Assembly (NCBI GenBank): GCA_016719485.1
Contig: JADJZB010000007.1
Coordinates: forward strand, 60,842-124,841
Length of the DNA stretch: 64,000 bases
Direction of reading: 5' to 3'
Origin: Holophagales bacterium
GTDB taxonomy: Bacteria > Acidobacteriota > Thermoanaerobaculia > UBA5066
This document shows, piece after piece, positions 1 to 7,509 of the stretch. Positions within the stretch are counted from its first letter, which is position 1. Each line of letters begins with the position of its first letter. The notes beneath the pieces were generated by a model. That model made no database searches, was not told the origin of the DNA, and saw only the letters and a program-made list of their open reading frames with translations. A program made the position numbers and the translations under genes.

Positions 1-1083
1 GTCGGCGTCGATCGCGACGTGGGCCCGCTCCGCCGTCTCCGAGAGCTCCGCGAGGGTGTCGCGGACGAGGGTCAGCGCATCGACGGGGGCGATCGTGAGC
101 GAGAGCGGGCGCCCGAAGGCGAGGAAGTTGTTGATGAGGGTCGCGAGCCGGTTGATCTCTCCCCGCAGCGCCTCGATGCGCGTGGACTGGTCGGCGGCCG
201 CGGCCTCGTCGGCGGGGCGGTGGCGGCGCCTGAGGACGTCGAGGCCGAGGGACAGGGCGTTGAGCGGGTTCTTGATCTCGTGCGCGAGGCCCGCGGCGAG
301 GTGGCCGATCTCGGCCCTCTTTTCCGCGGCCGAGAGCCGGGCGAGGAGGTCCTGCCGCTCGCGGAGCGCGGAGGTCATCCGGTTGAAGGCGACGGCGAGC
401 TGCCCGATCTCGTCGGCCCGGTCGACCGGTACGACGACGTCGAGGTGCCCGTCGGCCACCTGGCGGGCCGCCTCGGCCACCGCCTCCACGGGCCGCGTCG
501 CGTTCCGCGTGACGACGAGGATGACGGCGAGGCCGACGGCGAAGACGCCGAGGAGGGCGTAGAGGCCGCTCCGGAAGTTCCCCTCGAGCTCGGCCCGGAT
601 GTTCTCGAGCGAGTACTTGATCGTGACCTGGCCGAGGTATCGCCGCTCGATGACGAGCGGGACGACGATCTCGCCGGACCCCGGCCCCTCGCCGACGACC
701 CCCTCGATCTCGATGTCCTGCGGCACCGGCGCGCTGCGCGGCCGCCTCCGTCCCGTCGGCGGAGCCTCCGCGGGCATCTCCCCGGTGAGCAGCCGGCCCC
801 CCTGCTTGATCCGGATCTCGCGGACCCCCTTCTCCTTCAGCTTCTCGCGGAACTCCTCGAGAGCCTTCGGGTCCTTCGAGCCGCCGGGACCGATCCGCGT
901 GGCGGCGGCCTGGATGGCCGTGGCGAGCGTCTTGTAGGAGGCGTCGGCCTCCCCGAGCATCTGGTCCTGAAACCTCAGGTAGAGAACGGTCTGTGCAACG
1001 GCTGCCACCGCGAGGATGAACGTGAAGGCGAGGCCGAGCCGCGTGGTCAGGCTGAGCCGGCGGAAGAGATCGCCGACCCTCAT
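1..1083 (-). CDS. Sensor histidine kinase, C-terminus beyond window
   Basis: Membrane sensor kinase of a two-component system. The 361 visible codons show TM1 at about residues 16-35, a periplasmic stretch of about 135 residues, TM2 at about 171-191, a HAMP linker, then the H-box LAHEIKNPLNAL with phosphoacceptor His268. The ATP-binding domain lies beyond base 1. The ATG at 1083 overlaps the stop of the upstream 88-codon gene (ATGA), so the two are probably translationally coupled. No response regulator is visible. It sits next to an acetate-type symporter operon but is separated from it by a terminator, so a role in acetate sensing is only an inference. Confidence 0.9.
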   Translation of the reverse strand, partial: MRVGDLFRRLSLTTRLGLAFTFILAVAAVAQTVLYLRFQDQMLGEADASYKTLATAIQAAATRIGPGGSKDPKALEEFREKLKEKGVREIRIKQGGRLLTGEMPAEAPPTGRRRPRSAPVPQDIEIEGVVGEGPGSGEIVVPLVIERRYLGQVTIKYSLENIRAELEGNFRSGLYALLGVFAVGLAVILVVTRNATRPVEAVAEAARQVADGHLDVVVPVDRADEIGQLAVAFNRMTSALRERQDLLARLSAAEKRAEIGHLAAGLAHEIKNPLNALSLGLDVLRRRHRPADEAAAADQSTRIEALRGEINRLATLINNFLAFGRPLSLTIAPVDALTLVRDTLAELSETAERAHVAIDAD

Positions 1084-1346
1084 CGGGACAGGAAGAAGAC
1101 AGCGGCCCAAACGAGGCCGACGAGACCGATTGCGGCGAAACGGACCTGGTCGTCGGTCGCCGAGGGCGGGAGGAAGGAACGGACGGGGCGCGTCAGGGGG
1201 GAGGCGACGAGGGAGAAGAAGCCCCGGACCTTGCTCGCGGGATTGCGGATCAGCCGCGAGACGAGGAAGTCGAGGAGGAGGTAGAAGAAGGCGAGGAAGG
1301 CGACGAAGCGGATCATCAGGACGAGCTTCGTCGAGGTCGTGTCCAT
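1080..1346 (-). CDS. Small two-TM membrane protein
   Basis: 88-residue protein of unknown function with hydrophobic helices at about 11-30 and 68-87 joined by a basic linker containing Pro and Arg. Its stop overlaps the start codon of the downstream sensor kinase by four bases (ATGA), which suggests co-expression and possibly a shared function at the membrane. It follows a strong terminator, so it is probably the first gene of a two-gene unit with the kinase. I do not recognise the family. Confidence 0.7.
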   Translation of the reverse strand: MDTTSTKLVLMIRFVAFLAFFYLLLDFLVSRLIRNPASKVRGFFSLVASPLTRPVRSFLPPSATDDQVRFAAIGLVGLVWAAVFFLSR

Positions 1347-1380
1347 CGGGTGGATTCTCCGTCAGTGCCGGGGCCTGGCG

Positions 1381-1418
1381 AAAAAGAAGAGGGGGGAGCC
1401 CGCCGGGCTCCCCCCTCT
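1381..1418 (-). terminator. Rho-independent terminator after symporter operon
   Basis: Near-perfect inverted repeat: AGAGGGGGGAGCCCG at 1388-1402 pairs with 1404-1418. On the minus strand it is followed by a T-rich run (TTCTTTTT). It lies between the symporter stop at 1442 and the start of the 88-residue protein at 1346, so it separates the transport operon from the kinase unit. Confidence 0.85.
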
Positions 1419-1441
1419 CGGGGAATCGGGGTGGGTGGCCT

Positions 1442-3355
1442 TCAGCCCTCGACGCCGAAGGAGACGCGGCCCTTGTTCGCCTGGCCCGTCTTCGGGTAGC
1501 GGACGGAGGTGACGAGGTCCATGACGGCCTGCGAAGGGGGGGCCGTCATGAGCGAGACGACGATCGTGGTGAGGAAGCCGACCGGCATCCCGAAGACGCC
1601 GCACGCGACGGTGTTCGTCCCGAACCACGAGACGCCGAAGAAGCGGCTGCCGATGAGGTAGTAGAGCGTGAGCCCGAATCCGACGAGCATCCCGGCGACG
1701 GCCCCGGGGCGGTTCGCGCGCTTCCACCAGATGCCGAGGACGAGGACGGGGAAGAACGACGCCGCCGCCAGGCTGAAGGCCCACGCGACCATCTCGACGA
1801 TGATCCCGAGCCGCACCGTCGCGACCCACGCCGCGATGAGGGCCGTGACCACGAGGAGGATCTTCGTGATGATGAGGCGCTTCGTGAGCGTGGCCTTCGG
1901 GTTGATGACGTTGTAGTAGAGGTCGTGGGAGATGGCGTTCGAGATCGTCAGGAGGAGGCCGTCGGCCGTGGAGAGGGCCGCCGCGAGGCCGCCCGCCATG
2001 ACGAGGCCGGTGATGACGAAGGGAAGGCCGGCGATCTCGGGCGTGGCGAGGACGACGAAGTCCGTCGACGTGACGACGAAGTCGGCGAACTGGACGACGC
2101 CGTCCTTCAGCTTGTCGACGATCGAGAAGAGGCCGGCCGGTTGCCAGAGGTTGACCCAGGCCGGGAGCTTGTCGACGGACGAGCCGACGAGGTTGGTGAA
2201 GACCGCGTTGCGCGCGAACGCGGCATAGGCGGGGGCGGTGATGTAGAGGAGGGCGATGAAGAAGAGCGACCACCCGACCGACGTCCGCGCCTCGCGCACG
2301 GACGGGGTCGTGTAGTAGCGCGTCAGGATGTGGGGGAGCCCCGCCGTGCCGACCATCAGGCAGAAGGTCAGCGCGAGGAAGTTCCACATCTTGACGCCCT
2401 TCGGGACCTCGAGGTAGTTCGCGACCTTCGCGCCTTCCTTGGCCGGGGCCGTCGCGAGGCCGTCGAACTTCTTCTTGGCGCCCGTCAGCTTCTCCTTCTC
2501 GGCGTAGGAGAGGTCGGCCGCCTTCAGCTTCGCGGCGACCTCGTCGGCGTCCTTCTTCCAGAGCTCGCGCGTCGCCTTCTCCGCCGGGTCGGCGGTGATC
2601 TCGATCGCGCGGGCGCTGTTCTGCTGCATGACCTTGCCGTACATCACCTGCGGCACGGGCACCATGAAGAGCTTGAAGGAGAGGTAGACGACCGGAACGA
2701 GGTAGCTGGTGATCAGGATGATGTACTGGGCGACCTGCGTCCACGTGACGGACTTCATCCCGCCGAGGACGGAGCAGAAGAGGACGCCGATCAGGCCGAC
2801 GAAGCAGCCGATCTTGAAGTCGAGGCCGATGAACCGGGAGACGATGAGGCCGACGCCCGTGACCTGCGCGATGAGATAGGTGAAGGAGCAGGTGATGGCG
2901 GCGACGACGCCGATGATCCGGGCGGCGTTCCCCTCGTAGCGGGCGCCGAGGAAGTCGGGAATGGTGTACGCCCCGAACTGCCTCAGGTATGGCCCGAGCA
3001 GGACGGCCAGGAGGAGGTAGCCTCCCGTCCAGCCCATGATGTAGGCGAGGCCGCTGAAGCCCTGCACGGAGAGCGTCCCGGCCATCGAGATGAAGGACGC
3101 CGCCGACATCCAGTCGGAGCCCGTCGCCATCCCGTTGTAGATCGCCGGGACGTTCCGCCCCGCGACGTAGTACTGGTCGGCGTTCGACGTCCTCGTGATG
3201 ATGCCGATGACGATGTAGATGCCGAGCGACAGGCCCATGAAGAGCCAGCCGATCCACCGCTGGGAGAGCCCGAAGGCCGACTCGGCGATCCCGAGAAGGA
3301 CTGTCACGCCGAGGAAACAGGCGGTGTAGAGCGTGAAGATCTTGCGCAGTGTCAT
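1442..3355 (-). CDS. Sodium:solute symporter large subunit (VC_2705 type)
   Basis: 637-residue inner-membrane sodium/solute symporter with about 13 predicted helices and typical SSF sequence in the first helices (YYVAGRNVPA, GMATGSDWMSAASFI). A hydrophilic insertion at about residues 240-322 interrupts the core, as is usual in the VC_2705 subfamily rather than in classical ActP. The gene for the small partner subunit (DUF4212) lies immediately upstream, which supports this subfamily. Substrate is not proven. The nearby porin, acs, acuB, acuC and DUF294 genes favour acetate or another short-chain carboxylate. The ATG is preceded by GGGGGA. Confidence 0.92.
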   Translation of the reverse strand: MTLRKIFTLYTACFLGVTVLLGIAESAFGLSQRWIGWLFMGLSLGIYIVIGIITRTSNADQYYVAGRNVPAIYNGMATGSDWMSAASFISMAGTLSVQGFSGLAYIMGWTGGYLLLAVLLGPYLRQFGAYTIPDFLGARYEGNAARIIGVVAAITCSFTYLIAQVTGVGLIVSRFIGLDFKIGCFVGLIGVLFCSVLGGMKSVTWTQVAQYIILITSYLVPVVYLSFKLFMVPVPQVMYGKVMQQNSARAIEITADPAEKATRELWKKDADEVAAKLKAADLSYAEKEKLTGAKKKFDGLATAPAKEGAKVANYLEVPKGVKMWNFLALTFCLMVGTAGLPHILTRYYTTPSVREARTSVGWSLFFIALLYITAPAYAAFARNAVFTNLVGSSVDKLPAWVNLWQPAGLFSIVDKLKDGVVQFADFVVTSTDFVVLATPEIAGLPFVITGLVMAGGLAAALSTADGLLLTISNAISHDLYYNVINPKATLTKRLIITKILLVVTALIAAWVATVRLGIIVEMVAWAFSLAAASFFPVLVLGIWWKRANRPGAVAGMLVGFGLTLYYLIGSRFFGVSWFGTNTVACGVFGMPVGFLTTIVVSLMTAPPSQAVMDLVTSVRYPKTGQANKGRVSFGVEG

Positions 3356-3365
3356 GCTCGTCCCC

Positions 3366-3629
3366 CTACTCCTGGATCCCGTACTCGAGGTCCTTCTTGT
3401 TCATCAGCTTCGCGTAGAGGGCGATCTCTATGACGAAGATGATGATCGACCCCTGCGCGGCCATGTAGTAGCCGAACGGGAAGCCGAGGAAGCTGATGTG
3501 GTTCAGCGTCGCCGCGAAGTACCCCGCGAGGAGGTACGCGACGACGAACCAGATCGCCAGGAGGATGACGGTCAATCGGAGGTTGTACCTCCAGTACTCG
3601 CGCTTCTGGTCTTCGGTCAGGATGGCCAT
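3366..3629 (-). CDS. DUF4212 symporter small subunit
   Basis: 87-residue protein with two transmembrane helices, matching the small partner of VC_2705-type sodium/solute symporters (conserved N-terminal YWRYNLRLT followed by two hydrophobic segments). It lies 10 bases upstream of the large subunit, and the pair should be translated together and form one transporter. The ATG at 3629 is preceded by a GGAG ribosome-binding site. It is transcribed after the porin gene, in the same direction. Confidence 0.9.
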   Translation of the reverse strand: MAILTEDQKREYWRYNLRLTVILLAIWFVVAYLLAGYFAATLNHISFLGFPFGYYMAAQGSIIIFVIEIALYAKLMNKKDLEYGIQE

Positions 3630-3648
3630 GCTCGCTCCTCGCCCCTCT

Positions 3649-4723
3649 TCAGAAGTAGAAGGCCTGCAGCTGGATGGTGAACTGATCCGCGCTCTTGCCG
3701 ACCTTGGGATCGATCTTTCCGTACGCCGCCTTGAGGTTCACGTTGTGTCCGAACGCCATGTAGCCGAGCCCGACGGACCAGCGGGTCTCGTCGCCGGTGT
3801 CGGTCGAGGCGAGGTTCTTGTTCGAGACCGTGAAGAAGGGCATGACCTTCACCTTGGGAAAGTAATAGCCAGCCTCGGCATAGATGACGTCCTGCTCGGG
3901 AAGCGCCGCGAGGAAGGTCCCGCCGTCGTACCGGATCCAGTCGACCTGGCCGCTGATCGCGCCCGGCCCGAGGGGGTGGTCGACGTAGACGTCGGCCGCG
4001 TACGACTTGTAGTCCTTCTGGGCGTCGCACCCGGCGCCGATGGCGAAGATCTTCTTCTTGCCCAGGCTCGTCCCCGTGTAGAAGAACCCGGTGTCGGCGT
4101 CGAGGAAGTTGTACTGGAGCCGCGCCGTCGTGCGCAGCGACTGCCGGCTCGCCGCGTCGCGGTTCCCCTGCCAGATTCCGACGCGGTACTCCAGCTTCTT
4201 TTTCGCGGGGTAGCCGCGGAGCTGGAAGCCGGTGTCGCGGCCGACGACGTTCTGCTCGGGGCCGCTGAAGAGGAACGAGTGCGGGCCGTAGTCGACCGGC
4301 ATCAGGGAGGCCGCGCTCTGGAGGGAGTTGTGGGCGATGCCGGTCAGGATGAGCCCGCCGTCGAAGATGAACTCCTCGGAGAGCTTCCAGGAGACGAACG
4401 CGTCCTGGACGATGAGGCCCGAGGTGACCTTCGAGCCGCCGACGACCTTTGCCGAGGTTCGGGCTGTCGGTCTCGAAGAAGAAGGTCACGTTCTTCGCGA
4501 TCTGCCCGCCCATCAGGACGCGGACCCGGCGCAGGAAGAGGTTCTGCGACGTCGTGTCGTTCGCGTTCTGCGTCCAGTCGCCCTGGCCCTGGAGCAGGAA
4601 CCCGAACTTGAAGTTCACGTCGTCGTTCACCTTGATGACGGCCTGCGCGGGTGCGCGCCCCGCAGGGAGGAGGAGTACGAGCGCCAGCGCGGCGATCGCC
4701 CCGGGCCGGAGGATTCTCTTCAT
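3649..4723 (-). CDS. Outer-membrane porin (OprO/OprP-like), frameshifted
   Basis: Predicted beta-barrel porin. The N-terminus is a signal peptide (MKRILRPGAIAAL, cleaved near APAQA) and the last residues, QLQAFYF, end in Phe as outer-membrane barrel proteins do. The N-terminal frame (DVNFKFGFLLQGQGDW, FFFETDSPNLGK) breaks near 4450 at GGCAAAGGTC. Coding continues in another frame as VVGGSKVTSG and on to the terminal Phe. One extra base in the AAA run would explain it. Sequencing error or a real mutation are both possible. First gene of the porin-small subunit-large subunit operon. The start is supported by AGGAGAGG seven bases upstream. Confidence 0.8.
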
Positions 4724-4850
4724 GATCGGTCCTCTCCTTTCGCGAACGGACTGTGAGATCCGGCACAGGGCCGGCAAAGCGCTGCACGGTTCCGGTCGCG
4801 CGCCGCAGGGCGCGCCGCAAGGGCGTACGTTTTGGGCATCTGAGCGCGAG

Positions 4851-4878
4851 AGCATAGGACTCTCCGCCCGCATGTCAA
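4851..4878 (-). promoter_or_regulatory. Sigma70-type promoter of the porin/symporter operon
   Basis: On the minus strand TTGACA (4878-4873), a 16-base spacer and TATGCT (4856-4851). The predicted transcript starts near 4844, about 120 bases before the porin ATG. A palindrome at 4905-4922 lies upstream of the -35 box, a position that suits an activator. Confidence 0.65.
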
Positions 4879-4904
4879 CGATTTGCTGCGGAGGGTGCGT
4901 TTCG

Positions 4905-4922
4905 GCGTAAACGCGTTTACGC
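4905..4922. promoter_or_regulatory. Palindromic operator, site 1
   Basis: Perfect 18-base palindrome GCGTAAACGCGTTTACGC just upstream of the porin operon promoter. The core GTAAACGCGTTTAC is nearly repeated upstream of acs (7427-7440) and upstream of the second acs (55118-55131), so one regulator may control all three. The binding protein is unknown. The palindrome with a central CG resembles LacI-family sites, but that is only a resemblance. Confidence 0.6.
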
Positions 4923-4933
4923 GCTTCCGGGGA

Positions 4934-5548
4934 TCAGAGGAGCTCGCGGAGGCGGTCGGCGCCGAGCCGGGCACGCAGGGCCAGGAACAGCTCCGCGGTC
5001 GCCGTGGCGTCGACGAGCGCGTCGTGCGGGGGGTAGGGCGGCAGGCCCAGCTGGTCGCGGGCGGCGAAGAGGTTCAGCTCGGGGTCGCCCGGGGGATTCC
5101 CGAGGAATCGCTTCGCGTCGGCCCAGCGATAGAGGAGGCGCACGGTGTCGACGACGGGGGGAGGCGACCACGGTCGGCCCGCGGACCGGAAGGCGGCCTC
5201 GAGGAACCGGACGTCGATCGGCGCGTGGTGCACCAGCAGGACGTTCCCGGCGAGGCGCCGCTCGATCTCGGGGAGGAGGGCGCCGAGCGCCGGCGCGTTG
5301 CGGGTGTCGAAGGGGCGAAGGTGGTGGGCGCCGAGAGCGCCCACGGACGGGGCGCGTTCTTCGGGAGGATGAACGAGGGAGGAGAAGGCCTCCCCCAGGC
5401 GCACGAGGCCGTTCCTCACGGGGACCATTCCGACCGAGAGGATGGCGTCGCGCCGGGAGTCGAGGCCTTCCGTTTCGAGGTCGAGCGACCAGAAGACGAC
5501 GTCGGTGTATCGCGGCGAGCGCGCGGGCAGGAGGTCCCGCAGCCTCAC
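4934..5548 (-). CDS. DEDD-family 3'-5' exonuclease (DnaQ-like)
   Basis: 204-residue exonuclease-fold protein related to the epsilon subunit of DNA polymerase III. Visible motifs are SLDLETEG (ExoI, D and E near residue 22), HHAPIDVRFLE (ExoII, near 106) and PPHDALVDATATAEL (ExoIII, His and Asp near 174), i.e. the DEDDh arrangement. The GTG start overlaps the stop of the DUF294 gene (GTGA), so the two are coupled. DUF294 genes with a DnaQ-like exonuclease are known near acetate symporter genes in other bacteria. The reason for the exonuclease there is not known. Confidence 0.85.
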   Translation of the reverse strand: MRLRDLLPARSPRYTDVVFWSLDLETEGLDSRRDAILSVGMVPVRNGLVRLGEAFSSLVHPPEERAPSVGALGAHHLRPFDTRNAPALGALLPEIERRLAGNVLLVHHAPIDVRFLEAAFRSAGRPWSPPPVVDTVRLLYRWADAKRFLGNPPGDPELNLFAARDQLGLPPYPPHDALVDATATAELFLALRARLGADRLRELL

Positions 5549-7380
5549 GCCGTCGTGACCTGGTAGCGCGCGATCGCGTCCTTCTGGGCGTTGCGGACGG
5601 CGAGGAAGGCCTCCTTCAGGTGACGCCTCTCGGAGGGGGAAAGGGCGTCCACGGCCACGTGGTTCCCGGGGGCGCGTTCCTCGGAGAGCGCGCGGATCTG
5701 CTCGCGCAGGCGGAGACCGAGGAGGAAGACGTACGCCTCCTCGAGCGCCTCCCCGGACTCCGGGTCGAGGAGCCCCGCGGCGGTTGCGGCCCGGAGCCGT
5801 TCGACGGTCGGCGTCGCGCGGACGCCGGCGTCGAGCGCCCAGAGCCGGGCGAGGCCCTGGATGGGTGCGATCCCGCCCTTTTTCAGGTCGACGCCGCCGT
5901 TCTCGAGCTCCAGCCGGCGAAACGCGCCGAGCGGCGGGCGGAACGCGACGGCGCCCCTCGCGAGGTGGGAGAGGAACGGGGCGTTGCGCTGCGCCCGCGC
6001 CAGCACGTCGGCCAGGGGCGCGAGGTCGAGCCCGCCTCCGGCGCTCCGGTGGTCGAAGAAGATCCCCGCGGCGAGGATCGCCTCCGCCTTCGGCGTGTCG
6101 ATCCAGCCGCCGAAGCGGTCCACCCATTCGGAGAGCGAGCCGGCGTGGTTCGTCGCCATGTAGCCGCCCGGGCAGGGGGGAAAGCCGGCGGCGACGAGGT
6201 CGGCGACGACCTTGTGCGCGAGCCGGCGGAAGTACGAGCGGGTCGCCTCGTCGCCGTCGCGGTAGACGAGGGCGTTGTCCTGGTCGGTCAGCAGGGTCTG
6301 CTCGAAGCGGCCTTCCGACCCGAAGACGAGGAACGCGTAGGGACTCGGGGGCTCGCCGAGGTCGCGCTCCGCCCAGACGAGGAGCCGGCGCACGAGGGCG
6401 TCGTTCAGGTGGGAGACGAGCCGGGCGATGTGCGTGGCGGGGAGGCCGCTCCTCACGAGCATCGCCACCATCCGGGCGAGGTCGGTGCCGTAGCTGGCCA
6501 GCGCCTCGCGGCCCCTCATCCGCTCGACCTTCCTGAAGGTGAGGACCGGGCCGTGCGAGTGGTGGCGCAGGAGGTCGGTCGAGGTGACGACGCCGACGAC
6601 TTTCCCCCCGCGCTCGACGGCGAGGTGGTGGATGCCGTGCTCGAGCATCGCCTGCCACGCCCCGTAGACCGGCGTCCCGTGCGGGATCGTCCGGACCGGG
6701 CGGCTCGACACGTCGATCGCAGGAGTCTCGGGGCCGAGCCCCGCCGCCAGGACCCGGTTGCGCAGGTCGCGATCGGTGACGATCGCGGGCGGGTCGGTGA
6801 GCAGGAGGACCGAGCTGACGCGTTCGTCCCGCATGAGGCGGGCGGCCTCGAGGACGGAGGCCCCGGCCGGCACGGTCACGGGCGGGCGATCGAGGAGCGA
6901 CCCGACGGGGAGGAGGACGTCTCCCCCGAGGGCCGGCTCCGCGCTGAAGGCCGGCTGGTGCCTGAGCCGTGCCGCAAGACCCTGCGTGAAGAAGCGGGCG
7001 AAGGGCGCCCAGGCGAGGAGCTGGCGGAAGACGGCCTCGGGGATCCGGTAGGCGAGGAGGTCCTCCTCGACCACGACGTCGGCCGACACCTGGCCCGTCA
7101 TGACCGAGTACCCGAAGAAATCGCCTTCCTCGAGGACGGCGGAGGTCTCGCCGTTCCTCTCGAGGCGGACGAGCCCTTTCCTTACGACGTAGAGCGCGTC
7201 GCTCGGCGCGCCGTCGGCGGAGAGGATGCGCGTTCCCTGGGGGAAGTAGGCGATCTCCAGGGCCCCCGCCGCCTGCTCGAACGCCTCGGCGGTGAGGACG
7301 TCGAACGGGGGGGTCGCGCGGAGGAACGAGCGGGGGTCGAGGTGAGGCTCGACCGGCGGTGTGGCGAGGTCGTTCGGCAC
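5545..7380 (-). CDS. cNMP-binding, CBS-pair and DUF294 nucleotidyltransferase-like protein
   Basis: 611-residue cytoplasmic regulatory protein. Domains in order: cyclic-nucleotide-binding-like domain (about 15-135), CBS pair (about 150-285) and a DUF294 nucleotidyltransferase-fold domain with the GSEGR motif near residue 350 (LVFGSEGRFEQTLLTDQDNA), then its C-terminal helical part to about 605. CBS pairs commonly bind adenosine nucleotides, so it could sense energy state. Its substrate is unknown. GTG start. It is divergent from acs across a 129-base gap that contains operator site 2, and is coupled to the exonuclease downstream. Confidence 0.9.
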   Translation of the reverse strand: MPNDLATPPVEPHLDPRSFLRATPPFDVLTAEAFEQAAGALEIAYFPQGTRILSADGAPSDALYVVRKGLVRLERNGETSAVLEEGDFFGYSVMTGQVSADVVVEEDLLAYRIPEAVFRQLLAWAPFARFFTQGLAARLRHQPAFSAEPALGGDVLLPVGSLLDRPPVTVPAGASVLEAARLMRDERVSSVLLLTDPPAIVTDRDLRNRVLAAGLGPETPAIDVSSRPVRTIPHGTPVYGAWQAMLEHGIHHLAVERGGKVVGVVTSTDLLRHHSHGPVLTFRKVERMRGREALASYGTDLARMVAMLVRSGLPATHIARLVSHLNDALVRRLLVWAERDLGEPPSPYAFLVFGSEGRFEQTLLTDQDNALVYRDGDEATRSYFRRLAHKVVADLVAAGFPPCPGGYMATNHAGSLSEWVDRFGGWIDTPKAEAILAAGIFFDHRSAGGGLDLAPLADVLARAQRNAPFLSHLARGAVAFRPPLGAFRRLELENGGVDLKKGGIAPIQGLARLWALDAGVRATPTVERLRAATAAGLLDPESGEALEEAYVFLLGLRLREQIRALSEERAPGNHVAVDALSPSERRHLKEAFLAVRNAQKDAIARYQVTTA

Positions 7381-7426
7381 GCGAACAGTCTACGCGGGCG
7401 GATGCCGGCGGAAGGGGCGCGCGGGC

Positions 7427-7440
7427 CGAAACGCGTTAGC
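7427..7440. promoter_or_regulatory. Palindromic operator, site 2 (acs/DUF294 gap)
   Basis: CGAAACGCGTTAGC, an imperfect palindrome sharing the AAACGCGTT core of the sites at 4907-4920 and 55118-55131. It lies between divergent DUF294 and acs, 70 bases before the acs ATG. A weak promoter can be drawn downstream (TAGACG at 7445, CAAAAT at 7469), but I am not confident of it. Confidence 0.5.
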
Positions 7441-7509
7441 GCGGTAGACGGCGACCGGCGGGTTCGGACAAAATTGCGGGCTCCAAGGACAAGCGAGGAG
7501 GATCGGCCC

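Noticed and set aside
1016..3433. A plus-strand open frame of 805 codons opposite the symporter genes
   Set aside because: Biased Arg/Asp/Glu composition with no domain pattern. The minus-strand symporter and DUF4212 proteins are clearly the real genes.
3649..4723. Porin pieces as two separate genes
   Set aside because: The signal peptide is only on the first piece and the barrel end only on the second, with continuous homology-like coding across a single base shift.
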